NCBI GenBank assembly: GCA_016936695.1
Contig: JAFGXK010000158.1
Span: forward strand, 1-6,109
From: Bacteroidales bacterium
Lineage (GTDB): Bacteria; Bacteroidota; Bacteroidia; Bacteroidales; VadinHA17
Reading direction: 5' to 3'
DNA length: 6,109 nt
The number at the start of each line of letters is the position of its first letter. Positions within the stretch are counted from its first letter, which is position 1. This document shows positions 1 to 4,772 of the stretch, one piece after another. Position numbers and translations under genes: made by a program. Below the pieces are notes generated by a model, which saw nothing but the letters and a program-made list of their open reading frames with translations, made no database searches and was not told the origin of the DNA.

Positions 1-19
1 AAAGCAATGCAGATTGCAT

Positions 20-958
20 ATGAAAGTCACCGTACTTGGTAGCAGTTCTGCATTGCCCACATCGCAAAGGTATCCATCCGCTCATGTGCTAAATGCACAT
101 GAGCGTTTGTTTTTGATAGACTGCGGCGAGGGCACACAGATGCAGCTTCGAAAGTGTAGTATCAAGTTCGGCAGGATCAACGACATTTTCATCAGCCACC
201 TGCATGGCGACCATGTGTTCGGACTTTATGGACTGCTCTCCTCCTTCAACCTGATGGGGCGAACCTTTCCTCTTCGTCTGCACGCTCCTGCAAACTACGA
301 TCAGATGCTTAGGTCGCATCTCAGCGATTTTGACATCCACCTGAACTTCGATATTGATTTTGTGCCACTAAGCGGCAACTATCCTTTACACATTTATGAG
401 GATAAGCATGTTACTGTTACCTCCTTCCCGCTTAAACACAGGGTAGAGGCATACGGTTTCATTTTCCGCGAGAAGCCTGCCGATAGAAAAATCTTAAAGG
501 ATAAAGTCGAAGAGTATTCCATTCCAACTTTCAGAATACCAGGCATAAAGAAAGGTCAGGATTTTGTAACTGATGAAGGACTGGTGATCAGCAACAAAGA
601 TATAACCGCTCCTCCTCCTGAAATTCTGTCGTATGCATACTGCAGTGATACAATGTATTTTGCGAGGCTCCCTTCCTTCGTCAAAAATGTAGATTTACTT
701 TACCACGAGGCGACATTTGACAGTTCTATGACAAAGCTTGCAAAAAAAGTAATGCACTCCACAACTCTCGATGCGGCAAAAACTGCTCTTAAGGCCAATG
801 CCGGAACACTGATGATCGGCCATTTCTCTGCCCGTTACGACGATATTAACCAGCTGGTAGAAGAAGCCAGAACGATTTTCCCGGCAACCATACCCGCAGT
901 CGACGGCAATACCTATAATATAAAAGAACTATCTGCAAGGAATCGGTCCCTTGATTAA
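20..958 (+). CDS. rnz: Ribonuclease Z (tRNA 3' endonuclease), short form
   Basis: Encodes a 312-residue metallo-beta-lactamase-fold endonuclease, the usual size of the bacterial short form, which cuts tRNA precursors 3' of the discriminator base in the cytoplasm. The zinc ligands expected from the family are visible: the HLHGDH motif at residues 60-65 (H60, H62, D64, H65), H140 in LKHRVEAYGF, D210 in YCSDT and H268 in IGHFSARY. HEATF at 229-233 and HST at 246-248 are also typical of RNase Z. The stretch around residues 168-185 lies where the family carries its flexible tRNA-binding arm. I chose ATG at 20 because it gives the standard N-terminus MKVTVLGSSSALP; an in-frame TTG at 14 would add only two residues. 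No Shine-Dalgarno sequence is visible, but only 19 upstream bases are available. An upstream gene may overlap the start by ATGA. A perfect inverted repeat lies inside the gene at 79-105. Identity is very likely. Confidence 0.96.
   Translation: MKVTVLGSSSALPTSQRYPSAHVLNAHERLFLIDCGEGTQMQLRKCSIKFGRINDIFISHLHGDHVFGLYGLLSSFNLMGRTFPLRLHAPANYDQMLRSHLSDFDIHLNFDIDFVPLSGNYPLHIYEDKHVTVTSFPLKHRVEAYGFIFREKPADRKILKDKVEEYSIPTFRIPGIKKGQDFVTDEGLVISNKDITAPPPEILSYAYCSDTMYFARLPSFVKNVDLLYHEATFDSSMTKLAKKVMHSTTLDAAKTALKANAGTLMIGHFSARYDDINQLVEEARTIFPATIPAVDGNTYNIKELSARNRSLD
79..105. repeat. Perfect 11-bp inverted repeat inside rnz
   Basis: The arm CGCTCATGTGC (79-89) is followed by the loop TAAAT (90-94) and the exact reverse complement GCACATGAGCG (95-105). 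It covers codons 20-29 of rnz (S-A-H-V-L-N-A-H-E-R). In the mRNA it would form a stable hairpin about 60 bases after the start codon. This is seen directly; any function is unknown. Confidence 0.85.
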
Positions 959-997
959 AGTCCCTTCACATCGACCTGTAATAAAGCAAAGAATAAT

Positions 998-1005
998 TAT
1001 CTTTG
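998..1005 (+). promoter_or_regulatory. Bacteroidota-type -7 promoter box for guaA
   Basis: TATCTTTG matches the published Bacteroides -7 consensus TAnnTTTG at every fixed position. The partner -33 TTTG is weak: CCTG at 975-978 sits at about the right distance (19-base gap). Taking the usual distance from the box, transcription would begin near 1009, leaving a leader of roughly 13 bases before the ATG at 1022. The box lies in the only gap between rnz and guaA, so guaA probably has its own transcript. The 63-base gap shows no hairpin terminator. Confidence 0.6.
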
Positions 1006-1021
1006 CCACCACTTAAAACCC

Positions 1022-2551
1022 ATGCAGGAAAAAATTCTGATACTCGATTTCGGATCCCAGTATACCCAGCTTATAGCCAGAAGGATACGTGAGCTGTCCG
1101 TTTACTGTGAGATTCACCCTTTCAACCATTATCCGGAGCCCGACAATTCGGTTAAAGGCGTTATTCTTTCGGGCAGTCCTTTCTCAGTGAGAGATGACAA
1201 TCATCCGGACCCGGATCTGTCTGGTTTCAGAGGCAGATTTCCTCTTCTTGGAGTATGCTACGGAGCCCAGCTGATGGTGCAGAAATATGGTGGTCAGGTG
1301 ATGCCCGGAAAGATAAGGGAATACGGGAATGCGAATCTTATTCATATTGATGAATCTGATCTCCTTTTTAAAGGGATTAAGCCAGGCACCCGCGTCTGGA
1401 TGTCGCATGCCGACACAATCGAACGCATGCCCGATAGTTTCAGGATTACAGGCTCAACAGCTACCGTAAAGGCAGGCGCATACAAAATCGTTGATGAGCT
1501 TACCTGGGGCATCCAGTTCCACCCGGAGGTCTATCATACCACCGACGGCATGCAGGTTCTTGAAAACTTTGTCATCGGCATTTGTGGCTGCTCCCGTAAC
1601 TGGACTCCCGATTCATTCATTGAAACTGCAATTGATAACCTGAAAAGAGAACTTGGCACAGACAGGGTGCTTCTCGGGTTGTCGGGCGGAGTTGATTCGT
1701 CTGTGGCGGCGTCCCTACTAAACAGGGCAGTCGGCGGTAACCTTACCTGCATTTTCATAGATAACGGATTGTTGAGAAAAAATGAATATGAGGCCGTCCT
1801 GGAATCGTACTGTGATATGGGATTGAATATTAAGGGAGTAAAAGCAGGCGACCGGTTCCTCGATCAGCTTGAAGGTGTGGTTGACCCGGAAACAAAAAGA
1901 AAGATCATAGGAAGAGTTTTTATTGAGGTTTTTGAGGAAGAAGCAAAGAAAGTAAGGGATGTCAGGTGGCTGGCCCAGGGAACCATTTATCCCGATGTTA
2001 TTGAATCTGTTTCGGTGAACGGGCCATCGGCAACAATAAAGTCGCATCATAATGTCGGCGGTCTGCCAGAAAAGATGAACCTGAAGGTAATCGAACCGCT
2101 TCGTCTTCTTTTCAAGGATGAGGTAAGGAGGGTCGGTAAGGCACTTGGTTTGCCTGATGCCATCCTGAGCCGTCATCCATTTCCGGGTCCCGGACTTGCC
2201 ATCAGGCTTCTGGGTGTCATGACCAGGGAAAAGCTTGATATCCTCAAGGAGGCCGATCATATCTTTATTGAGGCGCTGAAAAAGCATGGTCTGTATGATT
2301 CCGTGTGGCAGGCAGCGGTTATCCTGCTTCCGGTTCAGTCGGTTGGAGTTATGGGTGATGAGCGGACTTATGAAAATGCTGCGGTGCTTAGGGCTGTCGT
2401 TTCAACCGATGGAATGACTGCCGACTGGTCTCATCTGCCTTATGAATTTCTGGGTACTGTTTCAAATGAAATTATAAACAAAGTCAGAGGAATAAACAGG
2501 GTTGTTTACGATATCAGCTCAAAACCGCCATCCACAATAGAGTGGGAGTGA
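1022..2551 (+). CDS. guaA: GMP synthase (glutamine-hydrolysing)
   Basis: Encodes a complete 509-residue GMP synthase, which converts XMP to GMP with ATP and ammonia from glutamine in the cytoplasm (last step of guanine nucleotide synthesis). The N-terminal class I glutamine amidotransferase domain spans about residues 1-190. It has the nucleophile elbow GVCYGAQ (C79) and the H167/E169 pair in QFHPEV. The ATP pyrophosphatase domain follows, with the PP-loop SGGVDSS at 221-227. The dimerisation and XMP-binding C-terminal domain follows from about residue 385 and includes RHPFPGPGLAIR (384-395). It ends in the canonical SSKPPSTIEWE. The ATG at 1022 is supported by the family N-terminus MQEKILILDFGSQYTQLIARR and by the TATCTTTG box just upstream. 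No Shine-Dalgarno sequence is seen. The final codons run directly into a purine-rich repeat tract. Nothing is missing or broken. Confidence 0.98.
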   Translation: MQEKILILDFGSQYTQLIARRIRELSVYCEIHPFNHYPEPDNSVKGVILSGSPFSVRDDNHPDPDLSGFRGRFPLLGVCYGAQLMVQKYGGQVMPGKIREYGNANLIHIDESDLLFKGIKPGTRVWMSHADTIERMPDSFRITGSTATVKAGAYKIVDELTWGIQFHPEVYHTTDGMQVLENFVIGICGCSRNWTPDSFIETAIDNLKRELGTDRVLLGLSGGVDSSVAASLLNRAVGGNLTCIFIDNGLLRKNEYEAVLESYCDMGLNIKGVKAGDRFLDQLEGVVDPETKRKIIGRVFIEVFEEEAKKVRDVRWLAQGTIYPDVIESVSVNGPSATIKSHHNVGGLPEKMNLKVIEPLRLLFKDEVRRVGKALGLPDAILSRHPFPGPGLAIRLLGVMTREKLDILKEADHIFIEALKKHGLYDSVWQAAVILLPVQSVGVMGDERTYENAAVLRAVVSTDGMTADWSHLPYEFLGTVSNEIINKVRGINRVVYDISSKPPSTIEWE

Positions 2552-2602
2552 GAAGGAGTGAAGATATGAGGGGGAGAGAGGGAGAATGAGAGAGTGGGAG
2601 AA
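2552..2602. repeat. Purine-rich tract after guaA, loosely octameric
   Basis: The + strand here is almost entirely G and A, with degenerate units such as GGGGAGAG, AGGGAGAA, TGAGAGAG and TGGGAGAA. Read backwards from 2602 in steps of eight, these share the register of the octamer array that follows. The 10-mer AGAGTGGGAG at 2591-2600 also occurs at 2539-2548, covering the last codons of guaA. It is seen in the sequence; origin and role are unknown. Confidence 0.6.
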
Positions 2603-2698
2603 TTAAGGCATTAAGGCGACAAGGCGTTAAGGCATGAAGGCCTAACGAAATAACGACATAACGGAATAACGACATAACAACATAACAACATACCAGGG
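2603..2698. repeat. In-phase octamer array with a motif switch
   Basis: Twelve consecutive 8-base units run without a gap. Five are of the NNAAGGCN type (2603-2642; best form TTAAGGCR), followed by six of the TAACGACA type (2643-2690, including TAACGAAA, TAACGGAA and two TAACAACA) and one decayed unit, TACCAGGG. The register is exact across the switch at 2642/2643. Most units contain TAA, and because eight is not a multiple of three, all three forward frames are closed. There is no coding capacity. Similar octamer tracts are, from memory, common between genes in environmental Bacteroidota. Confidence 0.85.
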
Positions 2699-2783
2699 TA
2701 ATTGTCTAAACCGGTTAACAAAACATCAACTTAAACGTTAACAAGTAATAGCATAAAGGAATAAATCGGCAGTTGGCACTAAA
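2699..2783. other. Non-repetitive AT-rich intergenic stretch
   Basis: This is the only part of the guaA-to-protease gap that is not mainly tandem repeat. It contains the perfect palindrome AACCGGTT (2709-2716) and two copies of GTTAACAA (2714-2721 and 2737-2744) set 23 bases apart. No open frame, RNA gene or TAnnTTTG box is visible. It is the most likely place for a regulator site, but nothing firm supports one. Confidence 0.4.
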
Positions 2784-2804
2784 TATGTATTATGTATTAT
2801 GGGA
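2784..2804. repeat. Short heptamer array TATGTAT
   Basis: Two exact TATGTAT units (2784-2790 and 2791-2797) are followed by a decayed TATGGGA unit. It is a short tandem tract lying between the unique stretch and the second octamer array. Confidence 0.6.
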
Positions 2805-2809
2805 GATGT

Positions 2810-2848
2810 TAAAGGCATAACGGCGTTAAGCCATAAAGGCGTGAAGCA
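2810..2848. repeat. Second octamer array, TAAAGGCR type
   Basis: Units TAAAGGCA, TAACGGCG, TTAAGCCA and TAAAGGCG run in exact 8-base register from 2810 to 2841. They are followed by a 7-base decayed unit, TGAAGCA, and then a TGAAGTGG remnant. The consensus is close to the first half of the array at 2603-2698, so the two arrays appear to be the same family interrupted by about 110 bases. Confidence 0.75.
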
Positions 2849-2880
2849 TGAAGTGGGAATACTATATGAAAAACAATTTT

Positions 2881-2920
2881 ACTCCGTGTAACTCCGTGCA
2901 TAACTCCGTGTGACTCCGTG
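2881..2920. repeat. Four ACTCCGTG copies spaced about one helical turn
   Basis: ACTCCGTG occurs at 2881-2888, 2891-2898, 2903-2910 and 2913-2920, giving spacings of 10, 12 and 10 bases with variable 2-4 base linkers (TA, CATA, TG). All copies face the same way. Such CTCCGTG/CTCTGTG tracts are, from memory, recurrent between genes in environmental Bacteroidota. The in-frame GTG at 2918 lies in the last copy and is not considered a real start. Confidence 0.8.
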
Positions 2921-2929
2921 GTTAAAAAG

Positions 2930-2956
2930 AACCAGCAACCAGCAACCAGTAACAAC
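2930..2956. repeat. AACCAGC heptamer array abutting the protease start
   Basis: Three 7-base units (AACCAGC, AACCAGC, AACCAGT) and a partial AACAAC end exactly at the base before the ATG at 2957. The same heptamer appears upstream of the methyltransferase at 4663-4704. It would form an A/C-rich leader with little self-pairing. Confidence 0.8.
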
Positions 2957-4543
2957 ATGAAAAAACTCACAATCCTATCAATTATACTAAGCCTGCTAAG
3001 CATCCCTGCATTTTCCCAGGCGCTTAATGAAAATACCTATAAAATCGGCAGGACATTGGGACTTATCGATACCTGGTATGTCGATACAACCGATATTAAT
3101 AAACTGACGGAGAATACCATTGTAGAAATGCTAAGGTCTCTTGATCCCCATTCTGTTTATATATCCGCCAAGGATGTGAAAGAGATGAATGAACCGCTTA
3201 CCGGCAACTTTGAAGGCATTGGCATTCAGTTTAACCTATTGAGGGATACCATTATAGTAATAGAGCCAATAGGAGGGGGACCCTCCGAAAAGGTTGGAGT
3301 TCTGGCCGGCGACAGGATAATCGAAATCGACGGAGAGAAAGTCGCAGGCATAGGCATATCAACCACTGGGGTCCGAAGCAAACTTATGGGTATGAAAGGC
3401 ACGAAGGTTAACATTAAAATTTTCAGAACTGGTTCAAAGGACCCACTTGATTTTACAATTGTACGCGACAAAATTCCAATAACCAGTCTTGATGCAGCCT
3501 ATATGCTCGACAATCAGACCGGCTATGTGAAGCTGAATAAATTCGCCGCCACTACTGCACAGGAATTTTCCTCAGCCGTCGATAGTCTCCGGAGACAAGA
3601 AATGAAGAACCTTGTTATTGATCTCCGGTCTAATGGGGGAGGTTATATGGTTGCCGCAACTGACATCGCAGATATGTTTTTCGCTGACAAGAAGTTGCTC
3701 GTCTTCATTAAGGGCAGGAGGAATCCCCGCCAGGATTATCTGTCGAACGGCTTAGGTACCCTTGCCGACACAAGGGTTGTAGTCCTCACTGATGAAGGGT
3801 CTGCATCTGCAAGTGAGATACTTGCCGGAGCCCTCCAGGACTGGGACAGGGGAGTTATCATCGGACGAAGGACTTTTGGTAAAGGCCTCGTGCAGAATGG
3901 ATTTTATCTTACCGACGGCTCCATGATAAGACTTACCATTGCAAGGTATTACACTCCTACAGGCAGACTGATCCAGAGTCCTTACGATGAAGGTTACGAT
4001 AAGTATATGGAAAACTTTTACAAACGCTATACTGATGGGGAGCTGGTCACTGCCGACAGCATCCATTTTCCTGATTCACTTAAATTTAAAACACTTGTAA
4101 ATGAGAGGAATGTCTATGGTGGCGGTGGTATAATGCCTGATGTGTTTGTCCCGGCCGATACCTCTGATTACTCCGATTACTACCGGAGCCTGGTCAGGAG
4201 AGGAATCCTGAACTCATTCGCACTCGAATATTCTGATAAGAACAGGAAAAAGCTTGCTGCCGATTACCGGACCTTTGAGGATTTCAGAAACCGCTTCACT
4301 CTTAGTCAGGATGAGATCAAATCACTAATTTCCAAAGCCGAAGAAGCAGGTATCAAGTACAATGATGAGCAGTTCAGTATCTCAGGGAAAGCGATCCGCA
4401 GTGTAATCAAAGCGCTTATAGCTTCCAATCTGTGGCAGACCAACGAATACTTCATGATCCTGAATGAGGATGACAAAGTAATTGAAAAAGCCCTTAGTAT
4501 AGTAAACGACAAGCCTGATTACGACAGGATACTCGGCTACTAG
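2957..4543 (+). CDS. Exported S41-family C-terminal processing protease with PDZ domain
   Basis: Encodes a 528-residue Ser/Lys protease of the tail-specific (Prc/CtpA) family, expected in the periplasm. Residues 1-20 form a signal peptide (KK, then a hydrophobic core) with likely cleavage after AFS, before QA; no lipobox cysteine is present. A PDZ domain spans about 85-160 and contains GIGIQF and the LAGDRIIEIDGEKV stretch. The protease core follows at about 170-345. The nucleophile S284 lies in GSASASE and the general base K309 in FGKG, 25 residues apart as in E. coli Prc; Q313 completes the CtpA-type Ser-Lys-Gln set. Residues 400-528 form a C-terminal extension I cannot assign. I chose ATG at 2957 because it starts the signal peptide; the upstream in-frame GTG at 2918 would translate repeat sequence. 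No Shine-Dalgarno sequence or clear promoter is visible. Family is certain; the substrate is unknown. Confidence 0.94.
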   Translation: MKKLTILSIILSLLSIPAFSQALNENTYKIGRTLGLIDTWYVDTTDINKLTENTIVEMLRSLDPHSVYISAKDVKEMNEPLTGNFEGIGIQFNLLRDTIIVIEPIGGGPSEKVGVLAGDRIIEIDGEKVAGIGISTTGVRSKLMGMKGTKVNIKIFRTGSKDPLDFTIVRDKIPITSLDAAYMLDNQTGYVKLNKFAATTAQEFSSAVDSLRRQEMKNLVIDLRSNGGGYMVAATDIADMFFADKKLLVFIKGRRNPRQDYLSNGLGTLADTRVVVLTDEGSASASEILAGALQDWDRGVIIGRRTFGKGLVQNGFYLTDGSMIRLTIARYYTPTGRLIQSPYDEGYDKYMENFYKRYTDGELVTADSIHFPDSLKFKTLVNERNVYGGGGIMPDVFVPADTSDYSDYYRSLVRRGILNSFALEYSDKNRKKLAADYRTFEDFRNRFTLSQDEIKSLISKAEEAGIKYNDEQFSISGKAIRSVIKALIASNLWQTNEYFMILNEDDKVIEKALSIVNDKPDYDRILGY

Positions 4544-4578
4544 CCACCCAAAATCCCCTCCTGGGAGGGGTTGGGTGG
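4544..4578 (+). terminator. Hairpin immediately after the protease stop codon
   Basis: The outer arm CCACCCA (4544-4550) pairs with TGGGTGG (4572-4578). The inner arm CCCCTC (4555-4560) pairs with GAGGGG (4565-4570) around a CTGG loop; AAAT and T form a small internal loop. It starts directly after the TAG. There is no run of T after the stem, so it is not a textbook intrinsic terminator. It could protect the mRNA 3' end or be a dispersed repeat, since CCCCTCC/GGGAGGGG hairpins are, from memory, frequent between Bacteroidota genes. Confidence 0.45.
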
Positions 4579-4592
4579 GTGTTGCATAATAA

Positions 4593-4616
4593 CGAAATTG
4601 AAGAAATGAAGAAATT
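4593..4616. repeat. Three octamers of AAGAAATG type
   Basis: Units CGAAATTG, AAGAAATG and AAGAAATT lie in exact 8-base register. The tract is short and A-rich, and sits where the first gap has its octamer arrays. Confidence 0.5.
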
Positions 4617-4619
4617 TCT

Positions 4620-4660
4620 CGCAGATTTACGCAGAGTGAAATCCGCAGAAGGATCGCAGA
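4620..4660. repeat. Four CGCAGA copies at 10-14 base spacing
   Basis: CGCAGA occurs at 4620-4625, 4630-4635, 4644-4649 and 4655-4660, all in one orientation, with start-to-start distances of 10, 14 and 11 bases and variable A/T/G linkers. It resembles the ACTCCGTG tract at 2881-2920 in layout but not in motif. Confidence 0.65.
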
Positions 4661-4662
4661 AC

Positions 4663-4767
4663 AACCAGCAACTAGCAACCTGAAACCAGCAACCAGCAAC
4701 CAGCAACTTTGAACTTTGAACTTTGAACCTCGAACCTCGAACCTCGAACCTCGAACTTATAACCATC
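4663..4767. repeat. Fifteen in-phase AAC-initial heptamers in blocks
   Basis: Every seventh base from 4663 begins AAC, for 15 units without an insertion or deletion. The blocks in order are AACCAGC, AACTAGC, AACCTGA, three AACCAGC (4684-4704), three AACTTTG (4705-4725), four AACCTCG (4726-4753), AACTTAT and AACCATC. The array ends five bases before the methyltransferase start. AACCAGC is the same unit found before the protease. The preceding base makes several units read GAACTTTG, one mismatch from the TAnnTTTG promoter box. Confidence 0.9.
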
Positions 4768-4772
4768 ACTAA

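Noticed and set aside
946..966. Direct repeat GTCCCTT on both sides of the rnz stop codon
   Set aside because: Only 7 bases, consistent with chance, and no other sign of insertion or duplication.
1718..2287. 189-codon open frame on the - strand inside guaA
   Set aside because: It is fully antisense to the conserved ATP pyrophosphatase region of GMP synthase, and its translation shows no recognisable domain.
2918..2956. GTG-started N-terminal extension of the protease (13 residues)
   Set aside because: It is encoded by the ACTCCGTG and AACCAGC repeats and would place a polar stretch before a clean signal peptide.
2603..2956. CRISPR array or tRNA-like element in the first repeat gap
   Set aside because: Units are only 7-12 bases with no unique spacers of regular length, there are no cas genes, and no cloverleaf can be drawn.
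4382..4769. Two overlapping - strand open frames across the protease end and repeat gap
   Set aside because: Much of their translation comes from the heptamer repeats and hairpin (runs such as LLVAGCW and FEVRGSRFKVQSS), so they are artefacts of stop-free repeats.
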